Shown in pieces: positions 35,501 to 47,000 of a stretch of 64,000 nt of DNA. The notes under the pieces are model-generated. The model worked only from the letters and a program-made list of their open reading frames with translations. It made no database searches and was not told the DNA's origin. Source of the DNA: Phalacrocorax aristotelis (taxonomy: Eukaryota; Chordata; Aves; Suliformes; Phalacrocoracidae); the NCBI RefSeq assembly GCF_949628215.1, contig NC_134281.1, forward strand, positions 14,890,501 to 14,954,500, given 5' to 3'. Made by a program: the position numbers and the translations under genes. The first letter of the stretch is position 1; every line of letters begins with the position of its first letter.

Positions 35501-38500
35501 GGCATCAACTTATTTTTCTCCAAGAATCATGGTAATTGGCTTTGATTTTCAAAAATTATAGCAAACCAGCCTGATTTGTCTGTATTACATAGAGGGTAAA
35601 GCAGCGTTTGTCCCTTTTCAGACCTTGTTGGAATTAATCCAAGTATGACAAGTGAAGAAGCTAGCCAGGCCTAAATTCTTTCCTTTCTTTTTGAATTTTT
35701 TTGTTTGAAGAAGAAGGTCCCATACCTAGTAATGCTCTTAGTGTGAATGCCGTCTTAATGCGAACATGCACAAGAACTGTAATTCTTGAGTTGTAAATAA
35801 GGAGTCCTAATATTTTGCCAAGATCTTTTTCAGAAATGTTCTATGTTCATTTCACTTGCTTCCCCCAATTTGGGCTATGATGCTATTATTCTTATTGAGC
35901 TGTAGGCAAAAGAAGGAAAGTGTGATCTCATTATCTGAGTTCTAAATGAGCACCGTAAGTGTCTAGGATGAACCTTTCAGTCTTTCCATATTGGAAGGGT
36001 GTTTTTTTCAAAACTGTTGTTAAAGGAAGAGGAAAAAGCCTTCCTACCTATCTGTAGGATCCCCAGTCCATCCTTTTGAAATTATTAAAGCTTCTATTCA
36101 GGGCCACCTGCTTAGAAAAGATGTAGAGACTTCCTAGATACTTTTAAGTGCACTATATTAAAATGCACAATCCCCCAAGAAGGGGATGTGTGGGATTTAT
36201 CTAAAGCAGCCGTGTAGGTTATAGACAATGGGACATCACAGGTTATAGTATGCTGTCAATGGTATTTCAAGCAGCTGTGGCACATGAAGCTTCTCTGCCT
36301 AATCTGTGTCCGTGAAGGGCACTCACTGTTCTACCCTGCACAGCCTAGAAGATCAAAGGTGGGAGGAGGGAAAGGTGTTGCCTATTCATTCCATCCACTG
36401 GAGGCAGTGCAGATTACTCTTTTAAGATCCTTACTGACTTGACAGATCAAGCTTATTAAGCTAAGAAGGCATATGACAGTGTCATTTTTAACTTTTTTTC
36501 ATATTATGGTAACTGCTTAGGAAGATTAAATAGAGCGCTCTGAACAGGCCAGCTCCTGACCCCACCAAGTCCCTGCATACGATCTCCATCTAGTGGCAAG
36601 GAAAGTTGCATTCCGCTGCGTTGCCAAACAGTACAGAGGATTACAGAGAGAAAAAGAGATTACCATAAAATTATTCATTTGTATAGTTAATGTTATCCTG
36701 GAAACAAAGAACAGACTTGTTGATACGTTAAACCTTTCAGTGTAGTGTGACATTTCTCAGTGTATAAATAGCACTGTCAGGAACAGCTCGAGCGTCCCTG
36801 AGCTGCCACATAACAGAAGCCATAGTGCCTAGAATAGTGTTGAATAACATTCTGGCTGATACTTCACTTATTGTCTTATAGCAATTAAACAAGATTCATA
36901 TGAGATTGCCTCCTTGTTGATAAGCTCTGGTGCAAAAGTGAATTTGCAGTGTATCCACAAGAGGACTGCTTTACATGAGGCAGCCAGACTAGGCAGGAAG
37001 GATCTGGTGAAGCTTCTCCTTCGTTCTGGAGCAGATCCTGACCCTCGCAGTGGATATGGGCTCACACCTCTAGCACTGGCTGCACAGATCGGACATACAG
37101 AAATTATGGAGCTGTTATTGCAAAAAGGTGAGACTTTATTATATAGACTGTTACAGGAAGGCAAGGCTCAGGGTGGGAGTCTATCTTGCTGGTGTTCAAA
37201 ATACCTGATGAGATGGTGTAAAGAAGACAGAGCCAGTTTCTTCTCGGTGGTGCCCAATAACAGGACAAGAGGCATGGGCACCAGCTGAAGCCTAGCAAAC
37301 TTTGTCTGAATATAAGAAAATACTTTTTTCTGTGAGCGTAGTTGAATATTGGAACAGGTCACTCAGAGAAGTTGTGGAGTCTCCATCCTCAGAGATACCA
37401 ACAACCTGACTGGATGCTGTCCTAGGCAACCTGCTGTAGCTGACCCTGCTCAAGCACAGGGTTGGACTGAATGATCTCCAGAGGTCCTTTCCAACCTCAG
37501 CTATTCTGTGGTTCTGTTTTACAACTCAGTAGATTGATTTAGTAACATGTAGGTTCGGTGACAGTGTTCTTCAAGTGAGTAGAGATTGTCATTCACATGT
37601 GTTAGTACTGAAATATTTAAAGCCCAAATAGTTGTTGTGGTTTAACCCCAGCCAGCAACTAAGCACCACCCAGCCACTCACTCACCCTCCCCTCCCTGGT
37701 GGGACAGGGGAGAGAATCTGAAGAACAAAAGTAAGAAAACCGGTTGTTGAGATAAGAACAGTTCAATAATTTAATAATAACAACAACAACAACAATAATA
37801 ATAATGTAATGAAAAGGAAAACAACAAGAAAGAGGAACAAAACCCAGGAAAAACAATTTATGCAGTTGCTCACCACCTCCTGACCAATGCCCAGCCCATC
37901 CCCAAGCAGCGATCACTGACCCCCTGGCCAACTCCCCCAGCTTATATACTGAGCATGCTGTCACATGGCACAGAATATCCCTTTGGCCAGTTGGGGTCAG
38001 CTGTCCTGGCCATGCTCCGGTCCCAGCTTCTTGGGCACTTCGTTGGTAGAGTATGGGAAGCCGAAAAGTTCTTGACTTAGTATAAACACTGCTCAGCAAC
38101 AACTAAAACATTCAGTGTGTTATCACATTGTTCTCATACTAAATCCAAAACACAGCACTCTACCAGCTACTAGGAAGAAAAATAACTCTCTCCCAGCCAA
38201 AACCAGAAAAATGGGACAAAATGAATCCTCTTTCCAACAGAGAAAATTATTCCCAAATGCAGAGGCAAAAAATTGTTCTTAGCTCAGTGGCCAGTAAAAC
38301 TGAAGTGAAAAGAAAGGAACTGTTACCATGTTACTGAGTATACTGCCTCTAGCATAAATAGAGCCAAATGTATACAAAATATATTTTTAGAGATCACTTA
38401 CTTGTAACAAACTGTAGTAGTCATCAGTGAATGCTTTGCAAAACTGCCAGCAAATCTGACACATTGCAGAAGATACCTTGTTTGCATTTTGGATGGCATC

Positions 38501-41500
38501 TTAACTTATTTGAAGAATTTGACTCCCAAATCATGTGAGTTGAGGTCTGCCTAAAGAATTCCTAGTATCTAAATTTCATGTTGTAAGATCTATATATGCG
38601 TGTGTGTGTATATATGCACTCACACATATATGCGCACAAACACACCCATATATATTCCCTCTAAATTATTCAGCCTATTTACACACGTTTTTATTGGTTT
38701 TCTGAAAGGTCTGTGATTGGATTGAAACTGGTTATTGTAAGGTGTGCCTTCAGAAATAGCAGCAGAAGTAACTTCCCTTACTAAAGAAAATGAAACGCTA
38801 TCTGCACCAAGAGGATTTTTGTGATGTAAAGTAAAGGCCTGATAAAGACTACATTTCCGTAATATTCAAATAATGTGTTAATACTTTAGTAAGTAGTTGT
38901 AATTGTTTTCTCATGCAGGCAGGTCACCTTAGGGAATGCCCGACAAGACATTTATGGTAGGGAATTTTATATGGTGGCTCAGCAGTGCTGTGACTGGGTT
39001 GTATGAACTCTTTTGATACTGGGTTCTCTCATATTTGCAGTTATATCTGTCTGGTCTTTGTAAAGTAGAAGAACTGAAATGCGTTGTATATAAGCCAAAA
39101 GCCGAGTGTCAGCATGAGTAAGAACCAACCCCTTGCTTACCCAGTTCTAGCATCAAGTCTTACTGTGTGATTGTGTTCAAAGCAATTTGGACCTTCTTGT
39201 TCCCAAGGATCAAGGATCCAACATGAAGGTTTTATGCCCATAGTGGTTTTATTTGGCAAAGAATAGTATCCATGATACCATGTCACTGGAGGGTTGGAGA
39301 TGTTAATTACTGCTGGATATTTACAGTGTCTACTTTAAAAATCCTTGGTGCTTCTTTCCAGGTGCAAATGTTCTTTCCCAGGCAATGGATTGTGCTTCTG
39401 TATTATTTGAAGCAGCAGGAGGAGGAAATCCAGAATCTCTGAGTCTTTTACTAGAATATGGGGCTGATGCCAACATACCAAAGCACTCGGGTCATTTGCC
39501 AATCCACAGAGCTGCGTACAGAGGACACTTTCTGTGAGTTAATATACTTAAAAATAAACTAAAGGTGACACCAGAAATATTAATTCAAAGCAGGCAGCAA
39601 TTCTGTAGTTTTGCAGAGGAATTCTTTTTAACCATGTAAATATGAGTTTTCTGTGTCTGAATGTAAGAGACCATACAGACTAAAATCTTCATCATTTTAG
39701 GATGAGCATACTAATTCCTGTAGTATTTCTCCAGTTGTCACAAATAGTAACACTGTCCGGTCTGATGTTGATGTTCTTGGGACACCCTCGCTCACTTTGG
39801 GTGTGCCTCATCTCCACCCCACCACAGGAAGTTAAATGTACTAAATCATCAAATAGACTTAGGGGATAAGAGTTATCCCTGTTTCAAAGGCAGGAAGGTC
39901 ACCGGAAGATATTTATGCTAAAATCACAATCAGTAAGTGAGAAACAACTCTTCAATACTAGGAATGTTGCATTGTGGTTAAGAGTCTGAGAATTCTTAAT
40001 TCTCTTAACCACAATGCAAGATAGATTAATTAATTAATTTATATCTTAAACTATATTTAAATGTAAATTTATTACATATATTAATTTATATTTTATATAT
40101 TCATAATATTATATTAATTCATTAATTCCTATAGGTTAAGCAGTAACACTGTGCACTTGACATTCAGGAAAAGCTTCTATTGAGAAGGAATCGTTACTCC
40201 TCAAGTAAGGAACAGGGTTGTTAATTAATAATAGTATCATAGAATAATATTTTATGTGTAGTAGGTGTAAAGTCAGTACCCATTGCTGGCTAACAATTCC
40301 ATTGTTAGCCATTGAAGTCAATGCAGAGGTATAGTGTGCCGTGGTACTGATTTGGTAGATTAAGATAATTGTATACAGTCATGATGAATTCAGAAGCCCA
40401 GCAACACAGAAATTCAAAGACTGAGCTAGGCTAACCAATGTGTTTAAGATTCTGAGATTCTTCCTTTTTTTAATTCTTCAGAGCCCTAAAAAATTTAGTT
40501 CCAGTTACTAATTTTGATGCCATTAAAGAAAGTGGGATAAGTCCAGTTCACTCGGCAGCAGCAGGAGCACATCCTCAGTGCCTTGAGTTTCTCCTAAAGT
40601 CTGGGTTTGATGCCAATTTCATGCTGGATCAGAGAGTTCGCAAAGGCTACGATGACCACCGGAAATCAGCATTGTACTTTGCTGTTTCCAATGGGGATAT
40701 CTGTTCAACACGGTTACTGTTGAATGCTGGAGCCCTGCCAAACCAAGATCCCATCAACTGCCTCCAAATCGCCTTGAGAATGGGCAACTATGAGTTAATG
40801 AATCTACTGCTCCGACATGGGGCTAATGTCAATTACTTCTGCAGAGTGAATACAACCCATTTTCCATCAGCTCTGCAGTATGCTCTGAAAGATGAAGTCA
40901 TGTTAAGAATGCTGATGAACTATGGGTATGATGTGCACCGCTGCTTTGATTGCCCTCAGGGAAACAGTTCGCATTCCCAGTATGTAACTGATGGATGGAC
41001 TTCTACTGTTATCAAAGACACAATGGTAAGTATATCAGATGGCTTCATATGTTGTTTTACTAGCAGTATCCTTCCTGAAACTAAAAGAAAATGTACTTAA
41101 TGCAGCGTCAGAAAAGGAAGTTGTGAAACTATAAGTCAGTTTACACATAAAGGTAGGAACACACAAAGCTTTAAAAATAAATAGATGTTGCTACGAGGCC
41201 TGGTTCATGACAGCAAATTATCATAAACAATATTTTTGAATTGTGAAAATGCAGGTAATGATACACTAAGATCAGTACAGAATTGGCTCTCCAGGGCAGG
41301 CTTGTCCATGCTGTGAAAGCAGGGACTTGCAGGCTGGGTTGTCTTGTATCGTAACTCCAATACTTGGAAGGCTGTTGTAAGGACGCCCTGGAGCTGGCAT
41401 GATAAGCACTGACCAGAAATTAACAAACCTGGATCGACATAAAGAGGTCGCAGAGGCACCCATCAGCCTCCTTGTTTTGCAGTTTGCAAAGTCCACTTGA

Positions 41501-43105
41501 ACCTAATAAGCCCTTCTTTAACCTGAAGATAAGGGGGCGTGGCATGCACTGGGCTGGCGGGTCCCCCTGTTCAGCACGCTGGGACACACATCTGAATTCC
41601 ACTTAGGGAGTGGCAGCACTACTTTTTAAGCACTTAAGCAGCTTTATATTTGGTAACTAAGGTCATTTTTGGATCTGGTACAAAATAACCATCTCTCAGA
41701 TTTTCAGATTCTACTTGTGAGGCTTAAAAGCAAGCTGTGACGCTCTCTAAAGCTCCCCTGACTGACAGAACACTCATTCTTGCTGGCATTCTGCTGAAGT
41801 TATTTAATTGCTCTCGTCCTGCAGACACAGAAGTCATTCACAGGAGTATTGACTATTATCCTTTTAAACATTTTCTTTCTGTCAGTTCTGTGAAGTGATA
41901 ACCTTGTCATGGTTGAAGCATCTGTCTGGGAAAGTAGTGCGAGTAATGTTAGATTATGTTGATCATGTTAATATCTGCTGGAAGCTAGAAGCAGTGCTTA
42001 AAGAACAGGAACTCTGGCCAGACATCAACTCGATTTTAAGTAAGTATCTGATGTTTGCATTTGGAATTAAAAACAAGCTGGTTTGGGATTGGGGCCTTTT
42101 TTGTTGGTGGCAGTTTAGTTTTCATTTTATTTACCTCAGGCTGTTGCTTTTCTTGACCCTTGTTAGGCCAAATGTTACGTTTTGACAGTAACTGGCCTCT
42201 TAAAAATCATTCTGTGTAAGAGTTAAACTTAAATTTCTCTCAGAAGTCAGATAGGCAGTACCTGCCCAATTTATGTAGAGCACTTGTCTACATTGCAGTT
42301 AAAGTTCCCAACACAATCCTCTTCAAGGGGAGAAAAGCTTTTCGCCCTGCTGTAGTTGATGTAGCAGATCTAATAAAATTAGATTTATTAGGGTCTTTTT
42401 TTTAACCGTTTATTAGATTTTTTTTTTTATATATTTTAAAAAAATTTTAAAAGAAATTTAGGTTTATTAGATTCCTTGATTATTAGAATAATCTGTAGTT
42501 GATGGAACAAATCTGGTAACTACTAATTTTAATTTATTTCATTCCAGTCTAGATTAATTCTATGTCCTTTTTGTTTGTATATAGATTAAGTAGTAGTGAC
42601 TCGTACTTCTACTTTTAGTAGCTTCTTCAGGTTGTCAGAAAACTGGCACCAATTATTTGGCGTTGAAGTACATTCCCCAAACTTTACTACTTAAACTTGC
42701 ATTAACCTACATTTAGCCAACTTGATAGAAACAAAATCTGTTGATTTGGCTGGCAATGATTATGAATATAACTGAGAGAGGTATGGGCTGAGGTGAAAAA
42801 GCTATAGACCCTGACAGGTCAGGTTCTCCAGGTAGCAGAGTATTGAAAAAATAAATTGAACAAAATTTAATAAATAACTTACTTATATCAATCTCGCCTT
42901 CTCATTTCTAGCAAATCCTCGCTCTCTGAAGCATCTTTGTCGTCTGAAGATACGGGAATGCATGGGCCGGTTGCGTCTCCGTTGTCCTGTCTTCATGACC
43001 TTCCTTCCACTGCCAAACTGCTTGAAAGACTACGTACTGTACAAGGAATATGATCTTTATGGTCAGGAAAACGTCACAGGAACCTACAGCCTCAACTGTA
43101 CATAA
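32439..43105 (+). CDS. ASB14: ASB14, ankyrin repeat and SOCS box protein 14 (9 coding exons)
   Basis: Substrate-recognition subunit of an Elongin B/C-Cullin 5 ubiquitin ligase; its substrates are poorly known. Nine coding exons give 594 residues, close to the 587 of human ASB14. The first ATG (32439, G at -3) is chosen because MYNST lines up with the mammalian start; a second Met follows at codon 7. Residues 13-28 resemble a ubiquitin-interacting motif. Ankyrin repeats run from about residue 80 ([11 protein letters not shown]) to about 420, including [20 protein letters not shown] and [19 protein letters not shown]. The C-terminal SOCS box (about 531-585) has the Elongin-binding part [16 protein letters not shown] and the Cul5-type [12 protein letters not shown]. 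The intron after coding exon 2 lacks a normal GT donor. Synteny with DNAH12 and APPL1 supports the name. Confidence 0.94.
33076..33131 (+). CDS. ASB14: ASB14 coding exon 2 (abnormal TT donor)
   Basis: Encodes [19 protein letters not shown] and the first base of Gly. The frame continues correctly into exon 3 ([10 protein letters not shown]) only if the exon ends at 33131, where the intron begins TTAAGT. See the finding on this site. Confidence 0.78.
34518..34649 (+). CDS. ASB14: ASB14 coding exon 3
   Basis: [19 protein letters not shown], then [19 protein letters not shown], the first ankyrin repeat. Phase 1 at both ends, donor GTATGG. Confidence 0.93.
34746..34904 (+). CDS. ASB14: ASB14 coding exon 4
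   Basis: [20 protein letters not shown] and [20 protein letters not shown], an ankyrin repeat. Phase 1 at both ends, donor GTGAAT. Confidence 0.94.
34905..36881 (+). other. ASB14 intron 4
   Basis: About 2 kb without recognisable exons or repeat families. Confidence 0.7.
36882..37127 (+). CDS. ASB14: ASB14 coding exon 5
   Basis: Two to three ankyrin repeats: [39 protein letters not shown] and [20 protein letters not shown]. Phase 1 exit, donor GTGAGA. Confidence 0.96.
37331..37518 (+). mobile_element. CR1 3' fragment in ASB14 intron 5
   Basis: Contains ATTGGAACAGGTCACTCAGA, GGTTGGACTGAATGATCTCC and GTCCTTTCCAACCTCAGC, then CTATTCTGTGGTTCTGT, the CR1 3' end. Diverged and in sense orientation. 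Confidence 0.88.
37633..38208 (-). mobile_element. Solo LTR of an avian endogenous retrovirus
   Basis: About 575 bp. The left edge is TGTTGTGGTTTAACCCCAGC, the reverse complement of the usual 3' end of a common bird LTR family; the right edge near CCAGCCAAAACCAGAAA is approximate. On the minus strand it has a TATA-like TATATAAG (37941-37948), and an ATTAAA near 37770 followed by AAT/AAC repeats. No gag, pol or env sequence lies next to it, so it is a recombined solo LTR. The 147-codon frame inside it is not a gene. Confidence 0.85.
37941..37950 (-). promoter_or_regulatory. TATA-like box of the solo LTR
   Basis: Minus strand AGTATATAAG. In the intact virus it would set initiation about 25-30 bp further on, near 37915, aimed antisense to ASB14 exon 5. 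Confidence 0.5.
38586..38661 (+). repeat. Alternating TG/TA/CA tract
   Basis: Mixed (TG)n, (TA)n and (CA)n units with partial dyad symmetry, in ASB14 intron 5. Confidence 0.75.
39362..39533 (+). CDS. ASB14: ASB14 coding exon 6
   Basis: [40 protein letters not shown] and HRAAYRGHF, further ankyrin repeats. Ends two bases into a Leu codon, donor GTGAGT. Confidence 0.94.
39967..40019. repeat. Perfect 18-bp inverted repeat
   Basis: Left arm TTGCATTGTGGTTAAGAG (39967-39984), 17-base loop, right arm CTCTTAACCACAATGCAA (40002-40019). It is followed by about 110 bp of nearly pure A/T. It lies in ASB14 intron 6. Confidence 0.95.
40288..40310. repeat. 10-bp inverted repeat with 3-base loop
   Basis: GGCTAACAAT, TCC, ATTGTTAGCC. 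Perfect short hairpin in ASB14 intron 6. Confidence 0.85.
40482..41025 (+). CDS. ASB14: ASB14 coding exon 7 (largest)
   Basis: 544 bp. Ankyrin repeats with [40 protein letters not shown] and [20 protein letters not shown], then [11 protein letters not shown]. Phase 0 exit at GTAAGT. Confidence 0.96.
41270..41610. other. GC-richer block of unknown origin in ASB14 intron 7
   Basis: About 340 bp distinctly richer in G and C than the flanking intron, with several open frames on the minus strand. It includes AAGGGGGCGTGGCATGCACT. It may be an old inserted element, but I cannot assign a family. Confidence 0.45.
41886..42039 (+). CDS. ASB14: ASB14 coding exon 8
   Basis: [20 protein letters not shown], then [17 protein letters not shown], the linker before the SOCS box. 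Ends one base into a Thr codon, donor GTAAGT. Confidence 0.95.
42369..42473. repeat. Cluster of TTTATTAG repeats
   Basis: One inverted pair (CTAATAAA 42370-42377 and TTTATTAG 42384-42391) and two further direct copies of GTTTATTAGATT (42408-42419, 42462-42473), in AT-rich intron 8 of ASB14. Confidence 0.75.
42912..43105 (+). CDS. ASB14: ASB14 last coding exon (SOCS box)
   Basis: [38 protein letters not shown] and YKEYDLYGQ form the SOCS box. A short tail, [12 protein letters not shown], precedes TAA at 43103-43105 and is longer than the mammalian end I recall. Confidence 0.95.
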
Positions 43106-43300
43106 TTATTAGTTCTGTTTTGAAGGGAACGTTGACGTGGATAAGACTTATGCAGCTGCTTCTTCCTTTTGGGATCTTTATATTAAGGCATACCAGCATT
43201 CCCCCCTCATCCCCTGAAGAAAATGGGGAGAACCCCAGAATGTAATTACTGGTGATCCCATTCTACAGATCTGCTGGAATAAAAACTATCTGAAAGTTAT
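43106..43300 (+). promoter_or_regulatory. ASB14 3' UTR with AATAAA
   Basis: AATAAA at 43278-43283, about 170 bp after the stop codon, is the first canonical polyadenylation signal. Confidence 0.7.
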
Positions 43301-44006
43301 GGCAATAGTATTTTAAATGCTTAGTGTGAAAAGTTAACTGTAAAATGTAGCACTGCACACCATGCGCCGTTGCTAAGGTAAAGCCTGTCATCACAGATAA
43401 CACTACCCCCATTGCAGGGTTAAACTCAGGGTTGAGTTAAAGGTCAGGGATTTAACTAACATGGAGAAGGGACATCGTTCTTTTTTCTCTTGTCAAGAAC
43501 TAGAGTTTTTGTTTGTGAAGTCCTGCATCGAAGTTCCAAAGAGCAGCCTAAGGAGATTTGCATTTTTCACCCGATTAAGCAATCCCACATTCTAAGAGGC
43601 GAAGTGGGATTAGCAGCTATAGATACCTCTGCTTATCACAGCAGCTAGTGTGAAATACCGATGCTTCAACAAGAAGGTACTATTTCTGAAAGATGTGTTT
43701 TAGTTCTCAACTGCATTCTCAGGTATTGATACGTCTTGTCCATTATGTATTTTGATTGCTGTCTCTAGAACTAGGTTTTGCTTTTACAGTGCGACCCAAA
43801 GGCATGCTTGCAATTTTTGGAGTTTCTCTTCATATAGTTGAAGCTTAACCTTTTGGAGCACTACCTGTCAGCAGTCACAGTTGTCTTAGGAAGTCTTACA
43901 TCGCACACGCAGACCCGCAGCGTGCCCATTCTTTCTAAAAATACTGCAGGTGTCAGGGTGGATTTTAGATAAAAAAAGTTGATCAACACACTTGGCATTA
44001 GTAGTA

Positions 44007-47000
44007 TTTATTCCTTCATTATCAAGTAAGCATAGATTTTTCTTCTAGTTATACATGCATCTTTATCATGGAAGTTACATAATGCAAAAGTCTGCTTTTC
44101 CCCAGAAAAATCTACAAATCTTATAAAATACAAATTTAACCATAATGTAGTTATGACCCATTGATTTTTACATGGTGTTTATGATACAATAAACTAATGA
44201 AGCGTGTGAAGACACGTGTGAGTACCCATGTTAATGGTAGAGAGCTGGTATGGCCTCGGTGCGCATGAATTTGGATCGTTACCATAACCACAGCTCTGTG
44301 GAGTGCTGCACGTTGTCCTGTGGCCACAATAATATGGGCACTAAACACCAGCTACGTAAGGATGGTGAGGATTTTCTGCTGTTCAGTCTTTGATGTACAA
44401 TAACTTCCTCTGAGGTTACCTGGCTAATATGATTAAAATTAAGATAATTGAGATACACTTTGACAACAGAGGGCTATATCTGCATGTTTAATGGAAGGGA
44501 ATGCATCCTGTCACCAATAATGGTACTTCCTGGAAGTCAGTATTACAAAAAATGCAAGAGGTTTTTGCATCAGTACAAATGCCACCCAGAAAGTTATGAT
44601 AGTTAAGCTTTTATTTAATCTACGAAATGCTGACTGAAGCCCTGGCATAATATGTTTACTATCCATGTTTCCAATATTAAGAGACAACAATCAAAGTTGA
44701 CACAAGTATGCCACTGGAGGTTTTTAATACAGCTATTCAGGGAAAATGTGCAAGTTGGTCTCAAACATAGCAAAAATCACTTACACTTCACTAGAACAGG
44801 ACCAATCCAGAACATCATCATCAGAAGAATTTGACCACTCCACTCTATTATAAAAATGACCTGAAAGATTGTACAAAGTCCTTGGCTTGCAATATAAACT
44901 TCATTAGGAATACAAGTGCATTCACAATGACACACTGAGACTTAAGAAATTCTTGTCATGACAACTTAGAGACCACTGTGTCGGGGGGGTAAGTAATTAA
45001 CCAAACTTACTGCTCAGTTAAAAAGAAAACCCTCAGAGACTAATTGACTTGCCAGAAATTTTGTAAAATAGAGCAACGGAAAGATTATAAAATATCAGCT
45101 CTTGCTGTTAGACTAGACAATGTCTCTACTAAATTCATTAGGCAGAGGCAGATTTTCTTTCTCTGTGTGAATTATTTCTGAGATAACAAGAGACTATATC
45201 ATAAGATAATTTTCTCCATTGGCTTCTCCTCAGTTCTGTGCAGCTAATTAATCAGAATTTACATCTTCATAACAATGTAAATTATATCTTCATAAGTAGC
45301 TTCAGCTGTTCAGGATTTTCAGCTCTGGGTTTACATCCATGTAAGGATGAAATCTGACAGCACCGTAGAGGGGGAATGTTCCTTAACTCCTAAGTATTAC
45401 TTTACTGTTAGGTAGTAAATTGTCTTGATACAATTTCAAACCTAAATAGATTAAGGAAGTAATAGACTATCAAATACAAAGTCATTAATACTACCCACTT
45501 TTAACCGGTTATCTATGGCTAAGTTGTTTATGACTCTTGATTTGGAGAAATCTATTAATGGCTATAGAGGAGTGCTAGGTGTTATCTACAACGCAATGAA
45601 ATGCATACCCATAAGCACACTTTATGTAATTTGATATTCATGCCATTACATACATAAAGAACTTGAAACAACTGACAGCAAGGCTTGCTTGGTCTGCAGT
45701 GTGTAAATCTACATAGTGTAACAAACTTAATATCCCTTTACCGAAGGGAAAAAACATGGCAATAACTATGAGGCTGCAATTAATAACATAAACAATTAGT
45801 CCTCAACAACACAGCTGCTTCAGTACCTATGCAAGGTCACTTTAAAATCATGTACTTGAAAGAATATTTTTAGGAGTGTCTGAAATAATAGCAGATTTAC
45901 ATGAAGCAAACTGCAGCTTCAGCGGGAAGTGCTTGAAAGACCAGCCTGTAAGCAAAAGCCAATAGGAAACACTAAATGGGAGAAATAAATTACAGGAGAG
46001 GAAACCCACCAGTCATTTACTTACAGTAATAAAATGCTCGGGTGGTAAAATCCTACTGCAGTAGTTCCCAGGAGAACACGAGGTGTTTATATTAGAAGTC
46101 ATACTTTCAAGGAAAATAGTAAGCACTCTAATATTTTTTAATTAACAAAAATGTTTTCAAATGAAGTATTTCTAAACCTCATAGGAAAAAAGGGTACAAA
46201 TAGCATTTCATTGTGGGGAGGAGGGCATGGATAAAACCTCAGCAGCTGTTTCGCCTTGAGGTAGTTCTAATTACAGAGCCAGGTGCTCCTCCCCTCAAGC
46301 AAAAGTCAGTACTTCTCACCCCACTGCTAACTCATTGCACCTTTCCAGTTTAACTTCCTCAGCTCCTCTGACCTGCCGTTGGCTCCTGCAACTTTCATTG
46401 CTCTCCTAGATGCTTTTATATCTTTTTGCTCATTTTACACCAGTGAAACTCTCACAAATGAGCAAAAACACCCCTCGTTTCATTCACGCATGTCAATCTG
46501 TTCTCTTTAACCATTCTCTTTGGTCCTTTCCCTTTTTTTCATGGTTGAGAGTCATCTGACATAAAAGAAAGGCCCTTCACGCCTACACTGTCTAGTTTAG
46601 AAAACTACATTTAATGACATAGATGGAAAGCCTGAAAAGTGAATGGAATAATTCCAATCATGCATGTTAAATCTGAAAAATCCCATATGACAGTGAAGAA
46701 GGCATCTGCCAGCTTTCTTTCTCCCACTCTCTTCCTCATCTTTGCAGATTTGTCTAAAACAGCAACTGTAGGTTTTGAGAAAAAAAATAGAGTGATTCAA
46801 TTTTCTGACACTTCTTCAGTAAGGCTAATGCAAAACAGGTTCAAATCAGAAATGCTTTTTGCTGCAACGGCTCATCTATTAACTGCTTTCCCTATGGAGC
46901 TTGGGCTATCACAGCTGCACTGCTTACCACATTAATCGATCCTACTCTGACAAGCTGGGTGACTAGATTCTAGAAACTGGAAATGGCTGATTTCATATCC

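Noticed and set aside
37659-38102. 147-codon open frame on the minus strand
   Set aside because: Lies wholly inside the solo LTR and shows repeats (runs of Ile and Val from ATT and GTT units).
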